Shown one piece after another: positions 1 to 8,774 of a DNA stretch of 12,955 bases. Both the position numbers and the translations under genes were made by a program. The first letter of the stretch is position 1; every line of letters begins with the position of its first letter. The notes under the pieces were generated by a model. That model ran no database searches. It saw nothing but the letters and a program-made list of their open reading frames with translations, and was not told where the DNA came from. Source of the DNA: Irineochytrium annulatum. Taxonomy: Eukaryota > Chytridiomycota > Chytridiomycetes > Chytridiales > Chytridiaceae. The stretch lies in the NCBI GenBank assembly GCA_027600665.1, contig JADGJL010000844.1, positions 1 to 12,955 of the forward strand, read 5' to 3'.

Positions 1-1302
1 CCTCGGCGGGTTCACCTGGCCCCGGCTGGTCCTTTCTTCTTGTCTCGTTCGTTTTTGGTCCGTTGTTTTTGGGGGCTTTTGCCTGTTCCGCCACCATTTG
101 TGGCTGGCTTTTTTTTTTTTTTTTTTTTTTGCCATTCCTTCGCTCGGAGCTGTTGGGTTTACAAGAGGATGTTTGCGGTGGCGCCTGGCCTTTTGTGGAT
201 GAATTGGGGCACGTTATGCTGGCGCTTTCTGGTTTCTGTCGCGCCACAGCCATGGGATTGGCTGTAGCTGCGTTCTGGCCTCATGAAGGCCACCTGCCAA
301 CGCTGTAGGAGGCTATGGGCACGGAGGAGGTAGCAGGGCTGCGTCTGAACCGATGTGTTGTTATCAGTGGCCGCGGTGTGCGTAGACATGAGGTTGCCGT
401 TCTTGGCGCTCGAGGGCGTCTGGCTGGACCACCTGATGCTGGGCTAGAAGTCAAGGCGTCTTTTCCCCGTAAGATACGCCGCGGAGTGCATATTCTGCTG
501 GTTGCGTGATTCCATACTTGCGTTTTGTTCTTTTCACAAGTTCAAACTGTTTCTCTCTTTAAAGAAGTGCGCAGTTCAGTAATCGTTTATCTGGTTCATA
601 CCGAAGTTGGGAGAGTTCATAGAGTATTTGTTCTGTTATTGCCAGCGGTGGCGACTGGTGGCAGTCCAAGGTGGCTTGCGAAGGCTTGTTGTTAGTGGTT
701 TGGCTCAAAATTATTAATTGAAATTTACCATCAGTCAGTGAGCCAGCAAGAGCAATTTCCGACAGCGCAAGTAAAACATCGTGTGTTTGGCTTCATTTAG
801 TTTGATTTCGTTTTATCACGTAATCACGAGTAAGGAAAAAAAAGGTGAAGAGGACGACAATACATTGGTTATGGTTATGATGACCGGTGCAAAAATGTTA
901 CGAGTAGCCAGAGGAACAACGATGGCCCGCTTACTAAAGACGGTAACGCTGAAGGCAGGGAAGACTACTAGGAAGAAGGCGCCAAAAGGAAATAAAAATT
1001 CAAGACAAAAAAGTGATGAGGCCACCCTCTCTACTCTCCATCCTCCCAAAATACTTCCTCAATCTTACTAAAAGCAAAATTGGAGCAATCTGAGACATAA
1101 GACGACGGAGAGGAAATCAATGCAGTGGAGAAGGTCACAAAAATAAGTCGACGAATGCAAATTGATGGGAGGTGTATCTGCAAGCTTTGATAATAGATAT
1201 TATCACGAATTGCTAAAGGCCAGTAAATCTACATGGGAATCCCACCCCGCCCGGACAACTCAACCACCTTTACAAAAATAAAGCTCAAACAAGAAAGCAT
1301 AT
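1..1302. other. Left flank, no supported gene
   Basis: I see no convincing gene here. Positions 1-520 are G/T-rich on the plus strand and contain only short open frames without recognisable motifs. Positions 540-1300 are AT-rich, with short low-complexity frames, and look like intergenic or 3' flanking DNA. The last part (about 1200-1302) should hold the 3' UTR of the RING-finger gene, whose stop codon is at 1303. A plus-strand GTAAGA at 468 followed by a pyrimidine tract and CACAAG near 539 resembles an intron of about 72 nt, so a plus-strand transcript entering from the left cannot be excluded. Confidence 0.5.
109..130. repeat. Homopolymer T22 tract
   Basis: An uninterrupted run of 22 T on the plus strand sits inside a T/G-rich stretch. 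It could be a nucleosome-excluding poly(dA:dT) promoter element or the A-tail scar of an old retroposed copy. No target-site duplication or element body is evident next to it. Its exact length is prone to sequencing error. Confidence 0.8.
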
Positions 1303-4300
1303 TTACTCATCAAACAGGCCCCCGAACATGTTATCGCCGCCGGTACCCATACCATCCTCAGTAAGCCCGCCGGAACCGGCGCTGCCTCCCCTCGGCGTCC
1401 TGCGCCTCAACATCCGAACCCGCGAGCCCCGCCGCCGATCAGGCCCACCACCGCCGAGTGAAAAGTTGATTTGAACCATACCCGAGTCGAAAAGCGAAGC
1501 AGGAAACCCTCCGGGAGGTTCCCCGGCGCCTAGCGGTTGGGGCGGGCTAGACGGAGGCTCTAATGTAAGGATTAGATCAATCAAAAATGGATGAAGAGCA
1601 TTTTCTTAATGCAACTTACGTGATCTCGAAGACGTAACGACGACCCCGGGTGCCCTGCACATCGGGCACGAGTTAACGCTTCCCGTCAACCACTGGTCGA
1701 TGCAGTCGACGTGGAAGCCGTGCTTGCAGTTTAGAATCCGTAGCGGGTCGCCTTCTTCGTAAGCGGACAAGCAGATCGTGCACTTCTCCCTTGTACTCGA
1801 CAGCAGATCCCGCACGCCGTAACCGTTCGGTCGAGGAGGCCGGGTGCTCTGCGCCGAATCGTCTCCGGTCCGACCCGTAGAATCTAACGTCACCATATCT
1901 TGAGCTGCCGCGTGCTCCGCGGCAACCGGCGGTGTCGGCATGGGCCCTTCAGCGTCATGTAACGGCTCGACCTCGCCATGCTCCTCAACCACGCTAACAG
2001 AGTCCTCCGTCTTCGTTATCTCGGTTTTCGGCTCCATCAACACCGCGGGGTCCGGCGCCATGTTCCGCGACGGGCTCCCCGGCATGTCCTCGAGATCCGA
2101 CGCTCTCCAAATAACCTCCGGTAGCTGCTCCCTCACATCTTCAATCGTCGCATTCCTTGGTCTCGCGGGACCGATAATCTCCGCCAGCCGAAGGAACTCC
2201 TCATAGTTCCCTCCTTCCCCAGGCAACCCCCCGAGTCCGCCAAGACCGGCCGGCCCGTCCCGCATCATTCGCCCAATTATGCTCACTAGCAACGACGTGA
2301 GAAGATCGTTCCGCCTTGGACCCTCTGGGGCTGCTCCCTCGCCGGCTCCGGCGCCGGCGCTTTCCGCTGGACCCGTCGCATCGCTTGGCGCATTATTTGT
2401 TGACGCAGCCGTCTCCTCATCGCCCGTCCCGGGCGCGGTGCCGGACCCGGAGGTCTCGTCCTCCTCCTCCTCGTCCTCCTCCGCCTCCTCGTCTTCTTCA
2501 TCTCGGTCCGTCCCCATGTCTGGCGCGCGCGGGTTAACGCTAAGAGGTCCGCCAGCCGCCAAGATCGCCGCAAGCATCCCCTCCAATCCCAAAGATCCCG
2601 GAGGCATAACTGGCGGGCTCCCCATTCCGCCGGAGGTTGTAGTGGTGCCCCTCGACTCGGTCGGAGGTCTCCCAAGCTCGGGCTGTGACACGTCAGCTCC
2701 AACAAATCCAGTTGGTGGACGAGGTGGCGTGCCCGTGATAACGTACAGCACCCACGCCGGCCGCTCGCCCGCAGGTGGAGTAGTAGCGTTCGGTGGTGTG
2801 CTTTCCTCCGTCGATGAAGCCGCCTGGTTCGCGTTTTGCGGGGTCTGGGAATCCGTCGGATTGTTTGTTCGAAAGCCAAGAACAAATAAGGGGACGGCGG
2901 TCCTCCGACCCTCCATACCCTCCGGAGGCGGAGGCGGGCCGAACGGAACACGCTGTGGCGGTGGCGGCTGTTCCGACCCGGGTGTAGGAGCCGCTGTCCG
3001 GCTGAAAGAATTTTGAAAGGGAGGGTAGGCATGCGCAGCCGGGGCGCCGGAGCTTCTCGGAGGTCCACCAAATAAGCCCGGTGGTGGTGGCATGCCAGCC
3101 ATCGCTAACCTAAGGATCGACTGCATGATGTCCGGCAGCGCTCTGCGATCCGACTGTGGTACCTGCTCCGATGCTGTCGGCCGCTGGCGCTGCCGCAACT
3201 CGTCCGCCAAATCTCCGCCTTCACTGACCCGAGGCTCCATTTCCGGATGCGGCGGCACGCTCTCGTCCCGCCTCAGCGGAGTGGATTCGTCCGGTGGCCC
3301 ACCAGGGCCAGGAAAGTCACCCCAGGCTGCGTTCGCGTTATTTACGCCGTCGCCATTGCCAGCGTCGTAGGTCGGAAGAGAGATGTCTTCTGTTGAGTTG
3401 ATGTTCGGGGTAACTGAAGGAGGTTCGTCAACCAAATCGGGCATCCAGTCCGAGTGCGCGTCCCCAAGCGTCACGCGCTCTCCGTCAACGGCGGGCTGAT
3501 CGTTGAGTAGGTTCGTGAATGCTGATGGCCGCGAGGCAAAAGTTGGCGGGGAGTACACTGGTATTGAAAGAGGCACCCCCGCCGAGTCGGGGACGCTATT
3601 CGGCAGGTTATGTGGAAAATCGTTCTCTGAAATGATAATATGAGGTCTTGGCGACGGGGGCTGAGACGGAGCGGCCTGCGATGAGATTGCAAAAGTTGTC
3701 GGAACGGAAACTCCGTCTTCGACCGCGGCTGGTTCCGAAAACTCGATCGGGATTGAAAGGGCATCCGGCAGCGACGTCTCTATCGCGCTCGACGGGGCCG
3801 CTGGACCTTGAGTCAATATTATTAGCTGAGACGCGCCAAAAACTCGCGCAAAAAGTGGGTCTATCTAGAGCTGTTGGGTTAAGTGTAGTGCACATTTCAA
3901 AAATACTTTGTCAGTAAATGACTGAAGTACAGTTTGAGAACGCCCACACTCACACCACCTCCACCCTGCACAACCGCCCAAGAACGTGTAAAACTTGGGA
4001 AACAAACTCACTTGCGAAACCGGGTTCACTACCGACTCCACCATCCTCTCCTCCACCATTGTCGTCCTGCCCTTCCTTAAAAGCATTACCCTCCAGCTCA
4101 TCAATCTTCAGGGTCGTTGTGGAGTCATCCGCTAACTGGTCGTCCGGCTTTGCTTCGTCAAGTTCCGACGAGAGGAGCGTGGGCGACGCCGTCTCATCCG
4201 CTGATGGGTTCACGCGCGAAGAGGTCGAATCCCGAGAGAAGAAAGATTGAAGCCCGAACATCTGCCTTCGTTTTATCCGCGGGGAAGCTGGTGAGGTGGG

Positions 4301-4498
4301 AGCGGGGTTGACGGATGTTGATGAAGACGATGCCGCGTTTGTGTCGACGGCTGGAGAGATCGCCCTGGAGCGGGAATCAACGCTACTCCGCGGCGACCGT
4401 GGTGTGGAGGAGGAGGTCGGCGCTCGAGGCCACATTCTTGAAGAAGACGAGGATCGCTGAGCTTCCTCGCCATGTTGGGAGCTCTGCGAGTTGCCCAT
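1303..4498 (-). CDS. Myristoylated RING-H2 E3 ubiquitin ligase
   Basis: Three exons: 4498-4012, 3806-1620 and 1559-1303 (introns of 205 and 60 nt, both GT-AG, both phase 1), giving 976 residues. The N-terminus MGNSQSS fits an N-myristoylation signal (Gly2, Ser6), so the protein is probably tethered to a membrane. A long, disordered Ser/Pro/Thr-rich region follows, with an acidic D/E tract at about 598-613. The RING-H2 domain spans about 838-879: Cys838, Cys841, Cys856, His858, His861, Cys864, Cys876, Cys879, with IDQWL before the last pair. Upstream lie AWVLYVITGTPP and a YEEFLRLAEIIGPARP segment. From memory, these match conserved blocks of a fungal RING family of this layout, which should transfer ubiquitin from an E2 to substrates. 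The C-terminal exon is Gly/Arg-rich and ends in MFGGLFDE. The start is chosen by the myristoylation motif and the purine at -3. Substrates are unknown. Confidence 0.9.
3807..4011 (-). other. Intron 1 of the RING ligase gene
   Basis: The donor is GTGAGT after GCAA, and the acceptor is CTCAAG at 3807. A GCTAATA branch-like site lies about 20 nt before the acceptor. Splicing joins codon 163 as A plus GT (Ser) and keeps frame. At 205 nt it is long compared with the 60-nt second intron. It separates the N-terminal myristoyl/Ser-rich module from the rest of the protein. Confidence 0.8.
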
Positions 4499-4514
4499 TC
4501 CAAAACGAGAGATC

Positions 4515-4563
4515 CTGCAGAAAGAAGAGATGGAGAATCAGACCAACAACGACGTGGAAATAC
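4515..4563 (-). other. Possible 5'-UTR intron of the RING ligase gene
   Basis: On the minus strand a GTATTT donor is followed by a TCTGATTC branch-like site, a pyrimidine tract and CTGCAG, ending 16 nt before the ATG at 4498. The length of 49 nt is close to the 48-nt intron seen in the transporter gene. The acceptor end is strong and the donor is only moderate. There is no coding constraint to confirm it. Confidence 0.4.
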
Positions 4564-5136
4564 GGGGTGAGATCGGTCGCGAAGGAATGATCTGTATGAA
4601 GTCCGCAGTCGTCAGCAGGTCCATTAAGGCCTCGGATGTGGTCCGAGAAGGGTCCCAAAGGTCGCGGACGAGCCCGACCATGCCAGCGATAGGAGGCGAA
4701 GGCAGGAGCTGCCTGGCTTCCGCAGCGTGACCGTGGCGAGCAGCAACGTGAGCTCAGGTGGACCCGAGCACCTCCAAACGTCCCTTGTTCGTCCTTGGCA
4801 GGTCGCCAGAGCCAACGACCCTGTCAGCATGGCCTGACAGCCACCCTGCTAGACTCCACCAGCCTGGTTCGACCCGGGCCACCACCACCTGAGTGCGACT
4901 GCGGCCACCATCCGTCCGCCTTCAACGTGGCCGCGCCAGGTCCCGTCCATCCCTTGCCGCCCGTAATCACAGGGCATGGTCATTACTCACCCACCACCGC
5001 GGAAGCAAATCAACCAATCTGGGGGTCTGAGATCGCTTGGATGCAGTTTTGCCGCTAACTTAACAAGCCTAAAAACCATCTAGACAATTCCTGAGGCTAC
5101 ATTATATTCTAGATACAAGTTGCTTAAACAAATAAA
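4564..5136. other. Spacer upstream of the RING gene
   Basis: GC-rich to about 5060, then AT-rich. The part next to 4564 is the likely promoter and leader of the RING-finger gene. Open frames exist on both strands but show no motif or splice support. A perfect 7-bp hairpin (CTGTCAG, 6-nt loop, CTGACAG) lies at 4821-4840. A GGTTCGA at 4866 resembles a tRNA T-arm, but no other tRNA arm fits around it. Confidence 0.5.
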
Positions 5137-5668
5137 TTAAAAACAAAATAAGTTTTTTTGCTGTTGGCGGCGCTTCCTGCATATTGTTGATATTGTGCGG
5201 GTTAGGGAGAGTTCCTTGAGCTCGCTGCGGCGCCACAAACCATACAAGCGTCGGATATGTCGAAGGATAGAACCATAAAAATAAAGCTCATCAGGCACGT
5301 TATCATGTTCGACAGCAAGCTGCGGCGCTGCCTCTACAATGTAGGCTGGGAAGACGTCGTTCGCCTGCACTGCTGCAATCGCGTACGCGCTGGCGACCTC
5401 GTGATGGTGCAGGCAAGGAAGCCAAGCCGATAAAATAATGCCAGCGCTCGCGGTATCGTCGCTCTCACCGTGCAGTGAGCTCTCGGTTGAGCATATCGCC
5501 TGATGCAGAAGCACGCGTTACCCGCAAGATCTCGACTTAATGTGTCCATGAAAGAGGATGCACACCATAAATACCTTTCATCTTGCCCATGACGTCGGCC
5601 GTGACGTCGGCCGTGTCGATCGTCGCGTCCTTTGCATCAAACCGCGTCTTCTCCGACGCTTTCATCAT
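5137..5668 (-). CDS. Candidate small spliced gene, unknown function
   Basis: I do not recognise this protein. A single frame (5514-5137) is open, with balanced composition and stretches such as VQANDVFPAYIVEAAPQLAV, but it lacks an ATG. A three-exon model restores one: 5668-5575, 5499-5469 and 5389-5137 (introns of 75 and 79 nt, GT-AG). It starts MMKASEK and predicts 125 residues: an acidic N-terminal part containing TADVTADV (encoded by a 12-bp tandem repeat), a middle with helical character, and a basic, Gln/Arg-rich tail. A TATA box lies about 125 bp upstream of the ATG, and there is an earlier short ORF (ATG at 5708, 23 codons). The alternatives are a single unspliced ORF with a non-ATG start, or a decayed gene. 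The splice junctions are inferred only from consensus and frame. Confidence 0.33.
5591..5614. repeat. 12-bp tandem duplication
   Basis: Two perfect adjacent copies of GACGTCGGCCGT. On the minus strand, in the frame of the candidate small gene, they encode the repeated TADV unit. The 12-bp length preserves reading frame, which is mild support for that frame being translated. Confidence 0.9.
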
Positions 5669-5776
5669 GAATACCCTGCATCAACTGCATGCAAGCAACC
5701 GTGATCATGGGCGAAGGGTTGTTAAAGGGTGTGGTGTTGAATAGCTGATGGTCGCGGTGGCGTTAGACTGATCGAC

Positions 5777-5798
5777 GCGTGTGGCACACGCTTTTATA
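5777..5798 (-). promoter_or_regulatory. TATA box with adjoining 15-bp palindrome
   Basis: Reading the minus strand, TATAAAA (5798-5792) runs directly into a perfect inverted repeat, GCGTGTG-C-CACACGC, at 5791-5777. The nearest downstream minus-strand ATGs are at 5708 and 5668, a suitable distance for a core promoter. This supports a transcription unit covering 5137-5668. The palindrome could be a binding site for a dimeric factor or could form a stem at the transcript start. Confidence 0.45.
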
Positions 5799-5836
5799 TC
5801 CGTGCGCGTAATCTCCCTGACCACGATTCCACCGTT

Positions 5837-5870
5837 CGTGTAAACGGCCGCATCGTGTAAACGGCCGCAT
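5837..5870. repeat. 17-bp perfect tandem duplication
   Basis: Two adjoining identical copies of CGTGTAAACGGCCGCAT (5837-5853 and 5854-5870). They sit 40-75 bp upstream of the TATA box on the minus strand, where upstream activating elements would be expected. Each unit contains GTAAAC and the palindrome CGGCCG. Confidence 0.9.
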
Positions 5871-6194
5871 TGTTCTGGCAACATGAAGAACCGAGCCGCT
5901 GACCCTTATCAGGGCCTCTCAATTGTTCAGATCGCTAAGCTGTTACGTGAGTAAGGCGTCCCATTGTTCAGTTCGTGAATCGCGCTATCCCATAAAATCA
6001 GTGTCTCGATGCGTTTTGTACAGAAAGCGATCCTACATTCAAGCTACATGTAGATTTTTTCTTAAAAAAAGGAATTACGTAACACAGCCAATCGAAAAAG
6101 GTAAATTCTGCACAGTCTATTACTGCATTCGTTCGCAGCATATATAACTAAAAAATCATATCAACGCCATTAAATGCAGTACCACCCTTATAAA
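5871..6194. other. Spacer between transporter 3' end and upstream promoter region
   Basis: AT-rich sequence without a supportable gene. It must contain the 3' UTR and polyadenylation region of the MFS transporter (stop at 6195, minus strand). The short plus-strand open frame here has a composition typical of random AT-rich DNA. No repeat or element was noticed beyond a few short shared words such as TTGTTCAG. Confidence 0.5.
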
Positions 6195-8150
6195 TCAAGC
6201 ATGCACAACAACTGCCCGCCTAGCACGGACCCCCCGCAATTTCAGCGGCTTAGGACCAACTATCCAAAAGACGAACGCCGAAACCGCAAGGGCCGCGGCT
6301 GCCCCCCGGAACATGGCGAGCGGTCCTAACCGAGCGTACACGTAGCCGGCGACAATCGCGCCGACGCCGAAGCCCAGGCCGAAATGCGCGCCGTTCAAAA
6401 GACCCTGATATAATTGTCAGCACAGGTACGTTAATTACCCATACTTAAAATTCCCGAAAATTTTACCTGAGCGGTGGCCGATAAGCTCGCTGGTGCCATC
6501 TCGTTCGCAAACTTGACGGCAGCGGTCCACATTAACGAGAAAGAGAAGCCTGTGAAATAAAATGCCAATAATTAGGGATGCGAGCTAAATGAGGTAGATG
6601 TGCTCGCACCGTGAAGAAGCTCTATACCGAGAACGAGCCAAGCACCGTCACCGGAGGGAAGAATCGTGTAAAGGAGAAGGCGGACGAGCATGGCAAGGTG
6701 TCCGAGGATGATGGAATTTTGCATCCCCAATTTAAGCAGAATCTGCAATAATGTTAACGGTCAAAAATACGAAACAATGATGTTAAAGAAACATCCACCT
6801 CACCTGCTTTGAGTAGAAAAAGAATGGAATCTCAACCGCGATGCTAAATGGCCCCGTCATCCCCAACAAAAGCGGCGTCGCCCGCTTGTACTCCACCAAG
6901 AAAATCCACAAGAACCCTTGCACGACGACGAAGGACGTGCCTAAGACCGCCATTGACGTCAAAAACACGATCGTATCCCTCCTGAAGATCCACGCATACG
7001 AGTTCACCAAATCCGCCTCCTCCTCGCCGTCCGTAACCGCCGGTACGGCCCCACTGTTGCCCCGCGCTGTCGCCAACAACGGAGCGTCCTCGTCAACCCA
7101 CGCCGCGTCCAGGGCCGACGTCACAGCCGGCGGCGGCGGCGGCGGTGTCCGCGCCGCCTCGTCCCTCTCGCCGTCGACCTCCCCAACATCCCTCTCAATC
7201 TCCAGCACGATCCGCTTGGGCACGACCGCTTCCACGACGGGGTTGGCGAGCGGCGGCACGGCGTCGGCCCCGCTGGCGTCCAGATCGTCGGTGATGTCGT
7301 CCTTGATGGGCTCGTAACCCTCCGCGGCCACTCCTAAAGCCCAGGGACCAGCGACGAGCAGGAGGACGCCGATGAAGACGACAGTCCAGAAGGTCTGGGC
7401 CGCGAAAGCGGCAAAGAGCGAGCCCGAGAGCTTGATCAGGCCGCTGGTCATGACGTACGTCATGCCGCAGCTGATGGCCGCAAAGAGACGTTGCTGGCCA
7501 TACCTACGACGCTCTCAGCTTCTCGCGTTGTTCCACATGGGATGTACTCACGCCTCCTTATCCTTCCCTAGCAAGTCCAAAACCAACGCGTCCAGGAGCG
7601 GGAAGAACGGCGCGCCGAAAAAGGATTGGATGGCGGCAACGACGCACGAGCCAACGAAGCCGAGGTTCGGAATCATGAGCCCCCACTGCGCGACAGAGGC
7701 CAAGATAGCCGTCACGCTTAGGATGAGGAGCTTCCGCCTTGTCACATCCACGAGCCAGGTGCCGAGCGGCGCAGAGACGGCCGCGACAAAGGGCGTGATG
7801 GCGGTGATGAGGCCGATCTGTATTTTAATGTCAGGGGCATCCTCTACACGATTATATAAACGAGAGGACGCCGCGATTTACCTGGTCCTCCCTCAGGTGA
7901 AGCTCCTGCCGGTAAATGAGCGGGACATAGGGGAAAGCCGCGCATCCAGCCAAGAAACAAAAGAAGAAGAGAATCTTCGGCCGAATATGCCAATGAAAGC
8001 TTCATGCGGCAAGCCAGTCGAGAAAATCAGTATTTAGCGACGTCCGCTAAGCTTGAGCGCAATGGGCATGCATGCTTACCTGGTGTCGTGCTCATCCTCG
8101 TCATGCGAGTGCGCGCCTGGGCTGCTGGCGGTGGTACTGTTCTCCGGCAT
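6195..8150 (-). CDS. MFS transporter, MFSD6/LacY-like family
   Basis: Seven exons: 8150-8080, 7999-7882, 7817-7552, 7503-6804, 6742-6610, 6549-6467 and 6404-6195. The six GT-AG introns (80, 64, 48, 61, 60 and 62 nt) all keep frame, giving 526 residues. The product is a polytopic membrane protein with about 12 TM helices, six before and six after a long, acidic cytosolic loop (about 212-317, with a run of prolines). Family landmarks include IYRQELHLREDQIGLI after TM1, APLGTWLVDVTRRK between TM2 and TM3, GQQRLFAAISCGM before TM5, and the late-helix blocks ELLHGFSFSLMW and GLLNGAHFGLGFGVGA. These are typical of the MFS_1_like group. Such proteins are secondary transporters, often proton-coupled, and the substrate cannot be told from sequence. 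The N-terminus is short, His/Asp-rich and without a signal peptide. The ATG at 8150 is the in-frame start joined by splicing to TM1. Confidence 0.9.
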
Positions 8151-8774
8151 GGTCACCGAAGGGGACCGACGGGGTCCGAGAGGCCTTCGGGAAGGGGTTT
8201 GAAATGGCGCGGGGGTGCCGATGGCCCCGAGGCGGCCGGAAATGGTGAGGTATGAGCCGAGCGCGTGTAACGCACGGTGTTTGACGAGCTGGCAGCCTTC
8301 AGCTACTCACTCGTTTTGCTTACTTACATCTACAAAAGATAACGAACTTAACGTTCTGTCGAGATGGTAATATAGGATAACGGCTCGCTCTTAAGATCCT
8401 GAAGGCTCTTAGCGAGTGGGCTCGCCTCCCAAGGTAGTTTGCGCGTGAACAATAGTATATTGGTAAACAGCGAGGGAGTAAATGCGTGAAAGAAAAAATG
8501 CAACAGGAAAGGCGAGATAGAAAAATAGAATAAGCCCGATATGGATGCACCAGAGGAACATGGCATGTAAATACTACAGCAACGACAAAGCCAATGATAG
8601 TACAGCTCCGGCGTATGGCGCCAGTAACAAGATATAGATCAGCATAAGAAACCCCCGATTGAAGACGAGATAAAGAAGCAGAAGCGTCCTGGGGCCCCTG
8701 TACCCCGTACGACACAGCCCGACCCAACCCAACCTGCTCTCATTCAACCCTTCTCTGGCCGCCTTACAGCTCCT
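8151..8774. other. Spacer: transporter promoter/leader and kinase 3' UTR
   Basis: Lies between the transporter start (8150) and the kinase stop (8775), both minus strand. The part next to 8150 is GC-rich, C/T-rich on the transcribed sense strand, and contains a stem-loop. The middle (about 8290-8660) is AT-rich. A 135-codon open frame at 8727-8320 lacks an ATG start, has no motif and looks fortuitous. Confidence 0.55.
8156..8190 (-). promoter_or_regulatory. Nested inverted repeat just upstream of the transporter ATG
   Basis: Outer arms CCGAAGG (8156-8162) and CCTTCGG (8184-8190) enclose inner arms GGACC (8163-8167) and GGTCC (8173-8177). On the outer side there is a 6-nt bulge. The structure ends 5 nt before the start codon at 8150, so it would form in the mRNA leader if transcribed. 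A role in limiting translation is inference only. Confidence 0.45.

Noticed and set aside
315..539. Plus-strand frame followed by an intron-like GTAAGA...CACAAG
   Set aside because: The exon-like part has no motif, and nothing convincing is open after the proposed acceptor. Kept only as a possibility in the left-flank note.
781..1071. Plus-strand frame of 96 codons with Lys-rich end
   Set aside because: It lacks an ATG start (GTG only) and is low-complexity in AT-rich DNA. It has no splice or family support.
2279..3071. Long plus-strand (2279-3016) and alternative minus-frame (3071-2286) open frames
   Set aside because: They overlap exon 2 of the RING ligase. Their Ser- or Arg-runs are by-products of GC-rich, repeat-like codons, and they have no motifs.
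4821..4840. 7-bp perfect hairpin
   Set aside because: Short, isolated, and not placed at a gene end or start. Such repeats are expected by chance in 13 kb.
4845..4885. tRNA-like GGTTCGA T-arm
   Set aside because: The T-stem does not pair with a 7-nt loop, and no acceptor, D or anticodon arm can be drawn around it.
8320..8727. 135-codon minus frame with hydrophobic segments
   Set aside because: No ATG start, AT-rich hydrophobic translation, no motif, and it lies where the kinase 3' UTR and transporter promoter are expected.
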